From IMG/VR virus record IMGVR_UViG_3300010367_000229, positions 1 to 38,288 of that record: 38,288 nucleotides of DNA. One strand, given 5' to 3'. The number at the start of each line of letters is the position of its first letter. Positions within the stretch are counted from its first letter, which is position 1. Source of the DNA: a virus. The position numbers and the translations under genes were made by a program. Below the pieces are notes generated by a model. It was not told the origin of the DNA. It saw nothing but the letters and a program-made list of their open reading frames with translations, and searched no databases. Positions 1 through 6,270 of the stretch are shown here, piece after piece.

Positions 1-276
1 AATCCGTGCCAGGATGGCTATGCCACCCTTCTCCGTTCTCTCAACAAGACCGAGGCTGATGATGAGCCTCTATGTCTAAATCATCTCCTGGAAAGTAATG
101 GTGTTGGTGATAACATGTGGGTGATATTCAATTGCATAACAGGAAGGGAGATGGATAAGCGGAACCTACTGGCTGATATAGTAGAAAGCGTGGAGTATAT
201 ATGGGATGAGGAATATCCCGAGGAACAGAAGGGGATGATTAGGAAATGGTTTGGAGATTTGGTGATGGAGAAATAA
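1..276 (+). CDS. 3' end of an unidentified gene, possibly ankyrin C-terminus (5' partial)
   Basis: Frame 1 is open from the first base to TAA at 274-276 (91 codons, no start in the window). It begins NPCQDGYATLLRSL and ends WFGDLVMEK. The first residues loosely resemble an ankyrin repeat turn and first helix (DGYATLL, then LNHLLESNG as a possible second helix), but this is weak. Base composition is clearly richer in GC than the genes that follow and resembles the ankyrin gene at the right end of the window. The next gene starts 2 nt after the stop. Inference: this may be the C-terminal part of the same or a similar ankyrin gene. It could equally be an unrelated host or phage gene. Confidence 0.5.
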   Translation, partial: NPCQDGYATLLRSLNKTEADDEPLCLNHLLESNGVGDNMWVIFNCITGREMDKRNLLADIVESVEYIWDEEYPEEQKGMIRKWFGDLVMEK

Positions 277-278
277 AT

Positions 279-584
279 ATGAATAATTTAGATAATTTGA
301 GGCGATGTTATTATAGACTTTTTGATAAAAAAATAGAAATTTGTAAGAATATTGCAAATTTATATTTAGATTGGGAAAAGCCAATTCCTGATATTTCAGA
401 AGAACATCGTAAATTTTACGATGAAATTGATGATTTTTTAATCTCGATAGAAAATGATGAAATTCCGTTAAATTCAAACACGATTAATATCTTAAATATT
501 TTAATAAATAAATTAGATTTTTATTTTTGTATTTTACAGGATAATCAATCAGACAAAATCCGTGAAGAAAATTTATTAACTTAA
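279..584 (+). CDS. hypothetical protein, 101 aa
   Basis: Acidic, Asn/Ile-rich protein starting MNNLDNLRRCYYRLFDKK. The frame is open upstream to an ATG at 246, but that start lies inside the preceding gene; the ATG at 279 follows that gene's stop by 2 nt and is preferred. No signal peptide, membrane segment or known motif is visible, and predicted structure would be mostly helical. First gene of the AT-rich plus-strand series. Function unknown. Confidence 0.6.
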   Translation: MNNLDNLRRCYYRLFDKKIEICKNIANLYLDWEKPIPDISEEHRKFYDEIDDFLISIENDEIPLNSNTINILNILINKLDFYFCILQDNQSDKIREENLLT

Positions 585-596
585 TATTAAAAATTT

Positions 597-752
597 ATGG
601 TAAAAAAAATTAATTCAGGAATAATAATCCTTATTGCGGCTCTAGGAATAATATCAATTTGGTTTAGTGTCAATAGTTATCAATATGTAATGGAGCTTGA
701 AAAGCATAATGATAAACTTCTCGAACAAATTTTAATCATTAATTCAGATTAA
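597..752 (+). CDS. small single-span membrane protein, 51 aa
   Basis: ATG at 597, TAA at 750-752. After a short basic start (MVKKINSG) comes one hydrophobic segment at about residues 9-24 (IIILIAALGIISIWF), then a polar helical tail (MELEKHNDKLLEQILIINSD). The orientation rule suggests N-in with the tail outside the cytoplasm, but this is uncertain. It ends 1 nt before the next ATG, so the genes are probably cotranscribed. Function unknown. Confidence 0.55.
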   Translation: MVKKINSGIIILIAALGIISIWFSVNSYQYVMELEKHNDKLLEQILIINSD

Positions 753-753
753 C

Positions 754-936
754 ATGCGACAAAAAATTGTTGAATTTATCAAACACAAATATCTAGACTC
801 TAGTCTATCTTATGATCATTGGCAAAATCATCCGGAGGCTAAAAATAGTTTAATAAGGCAAAGTCTAGATTTTGAGGCAGGTAGAAGAAATTTAGCGGCT
901 GAAATATTGGAATTTTTAAATAATCTTAAAGAATAA
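754..936 (+). CDS. hypothetical protein, 60 aa
   Basis: Short soluble protein starting MRQKIVEFIKHKYLDSS and ending AAEILEFLNNLKE. It is amphipathic and probably helical, with no recognised motif. Its ATG is 1 nt after the preceding stop and its stop is 6 nt before the ERF gene, so it belongs to the same transcriptional unit. Small proteins at this position are common in phage recombination modules, but nothing in the sequence names a function. Confidence 0.6.
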   Translation: MRQKIVEFIKHKYLDSSLSYDHWQNHPEAKNSLIRQSLDFEAGRRNLAAEILEFLNNLKE

Positions 937-942
937 AATTAT

Positions 943-1686
943 ATGAATGAGAAAAAAGAACAAGAATTAATTGAGGCATTAATAGAAGTTCAATCCAAAT
1001 TACCTAAAGTACTAAAAGACGAGGAAAATCCTTTTTATAAGTCTAAATATACCCCTTTGGATAAACTTTTGGAAAAAATAAAACCTATTCTAAATGCCAA
1101 CAAACTATTTTTAACTCAGATTCTAAAATTTGAAGGTGATAAAGAAATTCTAGAAACGAGAATTTATCATTCAAATGGTGCTTTTATTTCTTCAATGGCT
1201 CCGATTAAGATAAAAGAAGAACTCCAAATGGATAAACAAGGAAAAGTCATAGGATCAAAAGACACAAAAAATGATCCCCAAAAATATGGCTCAGCTATCA
1301 CTTATATGAGGCGTTATAGTTTGGGCCCTCTTCTGGGAATCGCTGAAACTGAAGATGATGACGGTAATAGAGCAACTGGAAATACTGTGCAGAGATTAGC
1401 TAAGATAGTAGAGGAAGATCAATCAGAAGTTTTTGATAAAGCGAATAGGGAGTTAGAATTAAAACTTAAAAGCAAAATGTCAGAATGTACGACCTTAGCT
1501 GAACTTGAGCATTTCAAGTTTGGTAACAAAAAAGAATTAAATAAGTTAAAAAAATATGCTCCTTCCAGTTTTGAATTAATTAAAGAACATTTTGAAAAAA
1601 TTGAAGAAGATATAAAAATACGACAAAGTCATATAGATTCAATTAACGAAGTTCCGTTTCCTGAAATAATTATTAATTATAAATAA
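943..1686 (+). CDS. erf: ERF-family single-strand DNA annealing protein
   Basis: The 247-aa protein matches the ERF family (P22 Erf-type recombinases), which anneal complementary single strands during phage recombination and genome circularisation. Visible signatures are NPFYKSKYTPLDK at residues 29-41, DPQKYGSAITYMRRYSLG at about 111-128 and the acidic EDDDGN at 137-142, all typical of the ERF core. The C-terminal 100 residues are charged and helical, as usual for these variable tails. The ATG at 943 follows the previous stop by 6 nt. An annealing protein beside a possible NinB-like protein and a nuclease at 5309 suggests a recombination-dependent replication strategy. Family assignment is strong; the role follows from the family. 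Confidence 0.9.
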   Translation: MNEKKEQELIEALIEVQSKLPKVLKDEENPFYKSKYTPLDKLLEKIKPILNANKLFLTQILKFEGDKEILETRIYHSNGAFISSMAPIKIKEELQMDKQGKVIGSKDTKNDPQKYGSAITYMRRYSLGPLLGIAETEDDDGNRATGNTVQRLAKIVEEDQSEVFDKANRELELKLKSKMSECTTLAELEHFKFGNKKELNKLKKYAPSSFELIKEHFEKIEEDIKIRQSHIDSINEVPFPEIIINYK

Positions 1687-1694
1687 AATCTAAT

Positions 1695-2168
1695 TTGAAT
1701 AAAGAAATTTATATTTTTGATAAAAAAAATTATGCTAATTGGCCTAGAATTGCAAACAAATTAACTAATAAGCTTAATAGTTTTTGGCTTAAGAAAAATA
1801 ATAATAGTTTTTGGGTAAATATTAGTTTAGGCAATCAACCCAAAACTAATACTCAAACTAAAGGATTTTATAAACTTTGCGATATATTGGTTAATTATTT
1901 TAGAGAATTGACTGGCGAATATTGGGATAAGAATTTAATAAAAGAATTTATAAAAAAAAGAGTTAATTATATTAAGATATATCAAGGGATTGAAGTGACA
2001 AAATCTTTAAAAGAAGCAACCAAAGAAGATATGATTATCCTGATTGAGGAAGCTCAAAAATTAGGGGCCGAATTGGGTTGTGAGAATTGTTTTTTGGAGA
2101 GTTATGAGCAACAAGAATTTCTAAAATTCTTCAGCAGAAGAAAGAAAATTGACAACTTTACTAATTAA
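1695..2168 (+). CDS. candidate NinB/Orf-like recombination protein, 157 aa
   Basis: Basic soluble protein beginning at TTG 1695; there is no ATG nearby and the frame is otherwise intact. The central layout (NQPKTNTQTKGFYKLCDIL, a conserved tryptophan in GEYWDKNLIKEF, then SLKEATKEDMIILIEEAQ) resembles phage NinB-like proteins, which help load annealing proteins onto single-stranded DNA. Its place directly after an ERF gene, 8 nt downstream, fits that role. The similarity is judged by eye from motif spacing and is weak; a generic hypothetical early protein is the alternative. Confidence 0.4.
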   Translation: MNKEIYIFDKKNYANWPRIANKLTNKLNSFWLKKNNNSFWVNISLGNQPKTNTQTKGFYKLCDILVNYFRELTGEYWDKNLIKEFIKKRVNYIKIYQGIEVTKSLKEATKEDMIILIEEAQKLGAELGCENCFLESYEQQEFLKFFSRRKKIDNFTN

Positions 2169-2180
2169 ATAATAATAAAT

Positions 2181-2492
2181 ATGACAAAAATTGACATAAA
2201 TGATTTAACGCTTAGATAAATTAAGGATTTAAACTCTTTTAATCCTAATAATAATTATAATACTAATCTAATAGATTGTTTAGAAAATTATTTTAAAGAT
2301 CGATATGTAATAATTCGTACCTACTCTGCGAGGGTTTGAGCGGGATTTTTAGAAAAAAAAATCAAAGATGAAGTAATAATTAATGCTCCTGAAGCTAATC
2401 AATCATCCAATTGAATTATGTACCTAGATCAAAATAGTGGCTATAGTGGTGGCAGTAGCAGCTTTGGCAGTCGTGATGGCAGTGGTTATTAA
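2181..2492 (+). pseudogene. DUF6948-like gene with three in-frame stops
   Basis: Reading from ATG 2181 to TAA 2490-2492 gives 104 codons in one frame, interrupted by TAA at 2217-2219 and TGA at 2337-2339 and 2412-2414. The segment DRYVIIRTYSARV-stop-AGFLEKK resembles the core of the small phage and mobile-element DUF6948 family as I recall it, and the C-terminus is a Gly/Ser/Tyr-rich tail (GGSSSFGSRDGSGY). Frame is preserved over 312 nt, so decay is recent, or the stops are read through. The usual downstream motif of the family (an aromatic WYW-like stretch) is only partly recognisable. Confidence 0.5.
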
Positions 2493-2503
2493 AAAAACGA
2501 CCA

Positions 2504-2861
2504 ATGAAATATAAAAAAAGAGTTTAAATACTGGTTGTATCAAGCTCTATATCGAATAGAGTATGAGTACGCTTATAATACTATAGATCCTTGGCGAGTG
2601 GTATTGTTCAAGCATTTGGTTAAGCTATTAGCCGAAGAAGTTATAACATTTCGTGAATTCGATGTAGGCTATATAGGCTGGTATCACGGTCGATATAGTT
2701 TTGAAGCGGCATATAGCGCTATTGAAAAGGGAACGGCCACGCCTGAAGAATTATTATGCGATCTAAGTCAGGCCATAATCCAGCTGGCTACCAAGGTGGA
2801 TATATGGAAGATGTCAGATGATGTGAGTAAAATAATAGGGTTTAAATATTTTAAGGAATAA
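2504..2861 (+). pseudogene. hypothetical protein gene with frameshift in an A7 run
   Basis: The main frame is open from 2508 to TAA 2859-2861 (ending GFKYFKE) but has no ATG; its first usable start is TTG 2535. An ATG at 2504 reads MKYKK and then leaves frame at a run of seven A (2513-2519). Removing one A gives a natural start, MKYKKEFKYWLYQALYRIEY. The rest is acidic and Tyr/Trp-rich with no recognised domain. Base composition is higher in GC than the flanking early genes and similar to the HTH gene that follows. Possible explanations are a real 1-nt insertion, a sequencing or assembly slip, or transcriptional slippage at the A run. Confidence 0.55.
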
Positions 2862-2869
2862 ATAAAAAA

Positions 2870-3124
2870 ATGAAACTCATATATAAAGGCCAAAAATACA
2901 TGCCGTGGACTTGCTTTGGTCGAGCTCTCGACCAATTCAACCTGACTCAGAAGGAATTCGGAGATATGTTAACCATATCAGAGCAGGCAATCACAGGCCA
3001 TAAGAGACGAGGCAGATTCCCATTAGGATATTATGGATTATTTCGATCGAAGATGGTGGAGAGCTGGGTTGAGGAGTTGAATAAGAAGATTAAGGTATTG
3101 GATCAAATATTTGAGGGGGAATAA
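2870..3124 (+). CDS. helix-turn-helix DNA-binding protein, 84 aa
   Basis: Residues about 20-50 (LDQFNLTQKEFGDMLTISEQ, then AITGHKRRGRFPLGYYGLF) have the pattern of a Cro/YdaS-type helix-turn-helix: a Q-x3-G turn, a following recognition helix and basic residues. Such proteins act as small repressors or antirepressors. The N-terminal KLIYKGQKYMPWTCFGRAL is unusual for a Cro protein. It lies 8 nt after the frameshifted gene and shares its higher GC. The stop TAA overlaps the ATG of the YopX-like remnant. The family call is by motif only; its operator is not identified. Confidence 0.55.
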   Translation: MKLIYKGQKYMPWTCFGRALDQFNLTQKEFGDMLTISEQAITGHKRRGRFPLGYYGLFRSKMVESWVEELNKKIKVLDQIFEGE

Positions 3125-3244
3125 TGGAGAAGCAAAAAAAATCCGAAGTAGTAATTATGGAGTGGTAGAGTTTTGAATGAATTTAATTATATTAAAGTTA
3201 TCGGTAATATTTATGAAAATCCTGAATTATATGACAAACTTTGA
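3124..3244 (+). pseudogene. YopX-like gene remnant
   Basis: Two fragments in different frames survive. From ATG 3124 the reading is MEKQKKSEVVIMEW and then TAG at 3166-3168. In another frame, ending at TGA 3242-3244, it is NEFNYIKVIGNIYENPELYDKL. The VIGNIYENPEL stretch is the hallmark C-terminus of phage YopX-family proteins and (E)VVIMEW resembles their central strand. Most of the normal protein of about 130 residues is missing, so this is a deleted, frameshifted remnant, presumably non-functional. Confidence 0.55.
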
Positions 3245-3317
3245 AGAAATCGAAATGGCATTTGACGAGCGTTTAGATTGGGCGGTAGAAATAATATGTG
3301 GAATAAGATATGATTAG
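3231..3317 (+). CDS. possible microprotein, 28 aa
   Basis: ATG 3231 to TAG 3315-3317 encodes an acidic peptide starting MTNFEEIEMAFDERLDWA. It overlaps the end of the YopX remnant in another frame. The acidic amphipathic pattern looks protein-like, but the length and the degraded surroundings make chance equally possible. No function is proposed. Confidence 0.25.
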   Translation: MTNFEEIEMAFDERLDWAVEIICGIRYD

Positions 3318-3329
3318 GGAGAAAAAAAT

Positions 3330-3449
3330 ATAATTATTATTTCAATATCTACATTTTTGTTTATACTGTTAATTCTAATTAGTGCAATTATTGGTCTACT
3401 TATTTTAAGTAGCAGCTATTATAAATTATTTATTAAAAATAAAAAATAA
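3330..3449 (+). CDS. possible small membrane peptide, 39 aa, no canonical start
   Basis: Open frame ending at TAA 3447-3449. It has one long hydrophobic stretch (FLFILLILISAIIGLLIL) and a basic tail (YYKLFIKNKK). There is no ATG, GTG or TTG before the hydrophobic part; ATA 3330 follows a GGGAG sequence at about 3317-3321 at a suitable distance for a ribosome binding site. It is either a start-codon-less remnant or uses a rare start. It sits 8 nt before the SPFH gene. Confidence 0.3.
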   Translation: MIIISISTFLFILLILISAIIGLLILSSSYYKLFIKNKK

Positions 3450-3457
3450 AAACAAAT

Positions 3458-4249
3458 ATGTTTATGGGTTTTAAAGAAATTATCATATCAATTATATGTA
3501 TTTTCATATCTTTTATGATTTTTTATAGTTTCCAGGTGATAAAAACTTCAGAAGTAGGTATAAGATCAACCACAGGAGTAATTCACGAAAAGTTATTAAA
3601 AGAAGGAATACATTTTATGGTGCCTATTTTTCAAAATATTCAAGTATTCTCATTGAGACAAAAGCAAGAAACTTTTGAAGTATCTCATACTCAGACTACA
3701 GATATGCAGCCTGTGATGGTGAAATATAGAGTATTATATGCTATTCCCGAAAATAAAGTATTGGAAAATCTAAAAACTATAAGAGGAGATATATTCGAGG
3801 TTTTAATTGCTCCTAGAGCTAATGAAAGTATTAGAGATGCTTTAGCTAAATATAGTGCAGAAGAATTAATTACCAGTAGAGATGAGATTAGTACATATGT
3901 AAAACATAAATTAGCTGAGAGAGTTAATAACCAAGCTATTATTGATGATATTAGCATAATAGAATTTGATTTTGAAAATGAGGAATGGAAAAACGCTGTA
4001 CAACAAAAAGTCATAGCTAAGCAGCACGCAGAAGCAGCGGAAATTAAGAAACAGCAATCACAAGCGGAAGCAGACCAGAAGGTTATAATTGCTACGGCAG
4101 AAGCAGAGGCCATTAAGATTAGGGGCAACGCATTGACTAATAATCCTAAGATTGTTGATCTAACTATTGCGGAAAAGTGGGATGGGAAGACACCTCAAAC
4201 TGTTATTACTAATGGTAATAGCAGTATCTTATTACCTATTAACAAGTAA
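3458..4249 (+). CDS. SPFH/band 7 (prohibitin-like) membrane protein
   Basis: The 263-aa protein has an N-terminal transmembrane segment at about residues 6-27 (EIIISIICIFISFMIFYSF). An SPFH/band 7 domain follows at about 28-190 (EVGIRSTTGVIHEKLLKEGI, then HFMVPIFQNIQVFSLR), and then an Ala/Glu-rich coiled coil at about 190-235 with repeated AEA motifs. This is the prohibitin arrangement; such proteins form ring-shaped membrane scaffolds that control proteases or lipid domains. ATG 3458 and a second in-frame ATG two codons later are both possible starts. The gene ends 4 nt before the RNA methyltransferase ATG. A band 7 protein is unusual phage cargo; T4 RIIA/B-like membrane roles or superinfection exclusion are possible but unproven. 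Confidence 0.85.
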   Translation: MFMGFKEIIISIICIFISFMIFYSFQVIKTSEVGIRSTTGVIHEKLLKEGIHFMVPIFQNIQVFSLRQKQETFEVSHTQTTDMQPVMVKYRVLYAIPENKVLENLKTIRGDIFEVLIAPRANESIRDALAKYSAEELITSRDEISTYVKHKLAERVNNQAIIDDISIIEFDFENEEWKNAVQQKVIAKQHAEAAEIKKQQSQAEADQKVIIATAEAEAIKIRGNALTNNPKIVDLTIAEKWDGKTPQTVITNGNSSILLPINK

Positions 4250-4253
4250 AACA

Positions 4254-4733
4254 ATGATAGAAAATAAAAAAAGAGGATATTCTGCGATTGGACTACATCA
4301 CCCTAAAGACAGTAATAATATTGGTTCTGTATTAAGAATTGCGGGAAACTATCAATCAAGTATGGTAGTATGTTCTGGCCGAAGATATAAAGTAGCGGCA
4401 ACTGATACTATAAAAACTTACCGTCATACCCCCTTTTTACAAGTTGTTGATTTAAAATATGTTATTCCGTACGATTGTGTACCAGTAGCAGTTGATTTAG
4501 TGCCAGGAGCTACTTCGTTGATTGATTACACTCATCCACTTAGAGCCTTCTATATTTTCGGGCCAGAAGATGGTACATTACAAGATGGTGTTCTATCATG
4601 GTGCAGAGATAAAATCTATATTCCAACAAATTATTGCATGAATCTAGCAGTGACTGTGGGAGTGGTATTATATGACAGGCTGGCAAAACAATTACAAAAT
4701 AAACAAATAAATCAGATATTTAAGGGAGAATAA
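4254..4733 (+). CDS. SpoU/TrmH-family RNA 2'-O-methyltransferase
   Basis: The 159-aa protein shows the three SPOUT motifs: NNIGSVLRIAGNY at residues 21-33 (catalytic Arg 28), FGPEDG at 102-107, and IPTNYCMNLAVTVGVVLYDR at 123-142, which forms the trefoil-knot SAM site. The family methylates ribose 2'-OH in tRNA or rRNA. At this length it is a minimal catalytic domain without an RNA-binding extension, like TrmL. The frame is open further upstream, but that part lies inside the SPFH gene; ATG 4254 is the first after that stop. It overlaps the next ATG by one base. The substrate cannot be read from the sequence. An RNA modification enzyme and an RNA ligase (33579-34643) in one genome suggest RNA defence or repair. 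Confidence 0.88.
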   Translation: MIENKKRGYSAIGLHHPKDSNNIGSVLRIAGNYQSSMVVCSGRRYKVAATDTIKTYRHTPFLQVVDLKYVIPYDCVPVAVDLVPGATSLIDYTHPLRAFYIFGPEDGTLQDGVLSWCRDKIYIPTNYCMNLAVTVGVVLYDRLAKQLQNKQINQIFKGE

Positions 4734-4936
4734 TGACAATATTAATCCTGCTCAGTGCTATTATAGGTATATTAATTTATAAATTAATGCAAGCTTATAA
4801 CAGGATTAATACTTTAGAACAGATGGTTAATTATCATTTGCGGGAATTGGCTGCGGCTAAAGAACCAGATAATTATAACTATCCAACTATTTATTATATG
4901 TCAGAAAAAAAGAAATATGTGAAACTAATAAAATGA
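4733..4936 (+). CDS. small membrane protein, 67 aa
   Basis: One hydrophobic segment at residues 2-18 (TILILLSAIIGILIYKL), then a short helical stretch (RINTLEQMVNYHLRELAAA) and a Tyr/Lys-rich tail. Its start overlaps the methyltransferase stop (TAATG) and its TGA stop overlaps the next ATG (ATGA), so translation is likely coupled. It resembles small phage membrane proteins of unknown role. Confidence 0.6.
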   Translation: MTILILLSAIIGILIYKLMQAYNRINTLEQMVNYHLRELAAAKEPDNYNYPTIYYMSEKKKYVKLIK

Positions 4937-5157
4937 ATAAATTACCATCTGAAATTCGGACAATCATAGAAAAAGTACATAATAGTACTTGTGGTAATAT
5001 CGATAAGCTGATTTCACATCTATTATCCGATGGAGGGAGTATAATTAATTATGGCCCTCCCACTCTACAGGAGATAGATCTAGCATTTAAATATTTAATT
5101 AATGAACTTGAAAAAAATGAAAACTCAGACCATATTAATAATATGGATAGGAATTAG
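4933..5157 (+). CDS. hypothetical protein, 74 aa
   Basis: Soluble protein starting MNKLPSEIRTIIEKVHNSTC, coupled to the upstream gene by an ATGA overlap. The C-terminal part (LQEIDLAFKYLINELEKNEN) is helical. No motif is recognised. Its end overlaps the start of a small membrane-protein frame at 5117. Confidence 0.55.
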   Translation: MNKLPSEIRTIIEKVHNSTCGNIDKLISHLLSDGGSIINYGPPTLQEIDLAFKYLINELEKNENSDHINNMDRN

Positions 5158-5245
5158 TATTATAGGCAGTATTATAGGTGGACCAGAATTTGCAATTCAA
5201 GCATTAATTGGTATGATTGTAGGACTAGTAATCTCTAATTCATGA
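5117..5245 (+). CDS. small membrane protein, 42 aa
   Basis: ATG 5117 to TGA 5243-5245. Two hydrophobic stretches (ILIIWIGISIIGSIIGG and IQALIGMIVGLVIS) are separated by a short polar turn, giving a compact hairpin membrane protein. It overlaps the end of the previous gene by 41 nt in another frame. A holin-like role is conceivable, but the size and context are not specific. Confidence 0.4.
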   Translation: MKTQTILIIWIGISIIGSIIGGPEFAIQALIGMIVGLVISNS

Positions 5246-5274
5246 GGAAATAGTTCAACTAATTCAGTTACATT

Positions 5275-5334
5275 ATGTACCTAAATAAATATATTGATCA
5301 AAATAGTGGCGATGACTTTGGTAGTGGCAGCTAA
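5275..5334 (+). other. short Gly/Ser frame matching the tail of the 2181-2492 gene
   Basis: ATG 5275 to TAA 5332 reads MYLNKYIDQNSGDDFGSGS. The same MYL...DQNSG...FGS pattern ends the damaged gene at 2181-2492, and the DNA itself is repeated (12-nt ATTATGTACCTA and 15-nt GATCAAAATAGTGGC blocks). It is probably the leftover 3' end of a second copy of that gene, now overlapped by the start of the nuclease gene in another frame. Confidence 0.4.
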
Positions 5335-5701
5335 AAAAGAAGATAAAATCCAAATCCAATTCGGGCAGTTGATTAATAAGTATGCGGCCTTAAATAAATT
5401 AAATTCTGTTTGGTGGACTTATATGCCTTTGGGTGAATATAGACTACCAAGCACCGCTTCTATGCTTAAGAAGAAAGGAGTGAAGGCTGGTATGGCAGAT
5501 TATTTATTTATCAAAAGTAAGGATAATTTTTTATATCTTGTATGGATAGAATTTAAGACTGATATAGGTAAACAAAATCCTAATCAAATCTTATTTCAAA
5601 ATCGTATAAATAATTATCAGAATTCAGTTTATTTGATTGCTAGAAGCGTGGCAGACGCAGTTAAATTTTTAGAAAAATACGAAGTATTAATCACATCTTA
5701 A
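5309..5701 (+). CDS. VRR-NUC domain nuclease
   Basis: With ATG 5309 the protein has 130 residues and fits the VRR-NUC fold of phage nucleases. Visible features are GVKAGMADYLFI (the G-x-A-D active-site strand), VWIEFKTDIGKQNPNQILFQ (the catalytic E-x-K pair followed by the conserved Q) and a C-terminal helix. The family acts as a structure-specific or Holliday-junction nuclease. The frame also extends to TTG 5294; ATG is preferred. Together with the ERF protein it would resolve recombination intermediates. It converges on the endolysin gene with an 11-nt overlap. Confidence 0.8.
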   Translation, partial: AMTLVVAAKKEDKIQIQFGQLINKYAALNKLNSVWWTYMPLGEYRLPSTASMLKKKGVKAGMADYLFIKSKDNFLYLVWIEFKTDIGKQNPNQILFQNRINNYQNSVYLIARSVADAVKFLEKYEVLITS

Positions 5702-6158
5702 TAAATTTATTATCAATATATTTACCAGCCATTTTTCTATTTTTGGAAGTTTGATTAGCAACAGAAATATGTACGCAATTTTTTTCCAACAGAAGTTGAT
5801 CGTATAATATATGACTGGATTTTATTGTAAAAAATACCGCAGCTAAATTCCCAAATTCCGGACAATCAAAGTCCACAGCGCAACCTATTAGGTGCTGACT
5901 ATCTGGCTTACCCCCAACTAATTTATTTGTTGCAGGATTTCTATATGCAGAATGAATATTTAATGGGCAATCATGTCCGGCTAACTTAGTTAACAAGTCT
6001 CTTATGGCTTGAAGAAGATCAGCAATTTTTGATAGATTCTCAATAATATAAATATCATCTGTATAATTATTTATATTATGCTTTTTTGCAATTTCTGATT
6101 TAAAAAACTCCTCTGGTTCAAAATTTCGCCTTTTCAACAAATCGTGATCTATAAACAT
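5691..6158 (-). CDS. M15-family peptidase (endolysin)
   Basis: The 155-aa protein contains SAYRNPATNKLVGGKPDSQH and the zinc-site pattern SQHLIGCAVDF, with His 89, Asp 96 and a downstream His 130 in CVHIS. This is the Peptidase_M15 arrangement of D-Ala-D-Ala or L-Ala-D-Glu peptidases that act as phage endolysins by cutting peptidoglycan cross-links. There is no signal peptide, so release needs the neighbouring holin. It lies 3' of a terminator (6189-6222), which implies its own promoter or readthrough. Confidence 0.88.
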   Translation of the reverse strand: MFIDHDLLKRRNFEPEEFFKSEIAKKHNINNYTDDIYIIENLSKIADLLQAIRDLLTKLAGHDCPLNIHSAYRNPATNKLVGGKPDSQHLIGCAVDFDCPEFGNLAAVFFTIKSSHILYDQLLLEKNCVHISVANQTSKNRKMAGKYIDNKFIKM

Positions 6159-6188
6159 TTAGAATTCCCATTTCTTTCCCACAAAAAT

Positions 6189-6222
6189 AAAAAGACGCAT
6201 CTACTTTTTAAGTAAATGCGTC
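6189..6222 (-). terminator. Rho-independent terminator
   Basis: On the minus strand a 7-bp stem (GACGCAT/ATGCGTC) is extended by a 5-bp inner stem with one mismatch and a 3-nt loop, followed directly by TTTTTATTTTTG. It lies downstream of the CaaX-protein gene at 6271-6933 and upstream of the endolysin start, ending the leftward transcript. Confidence 0.8.
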
Positions 6223-6270
6223 CGTTATAACCACTAAAAAACTTTAATTTAAGTAAAATTAAAAGTCAAA

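Noticed and set aside
2191-2219. A promoter around TTGACA at 2191
   Set aside because: It lies inside the damaged coding frame and has no matching -10 at the right distance (AGATAA only).
3691-4128. Long minus-strand frame opposite the SPFH gene
   Set aside because: It is a mirror of the Ala/Glu-rich coiled-coil coding sequence and has no independent protein features.
2181-5245. UGA read as tryptophan in the early region
   Set aside because: Two TGA are in the damaged gene at 2181-2492, but a TAA is there too. Intact long genes contain no internal TGA, and TGA is a proper stop in ATGA overlaps at 4934-4936 and 17372-17374.
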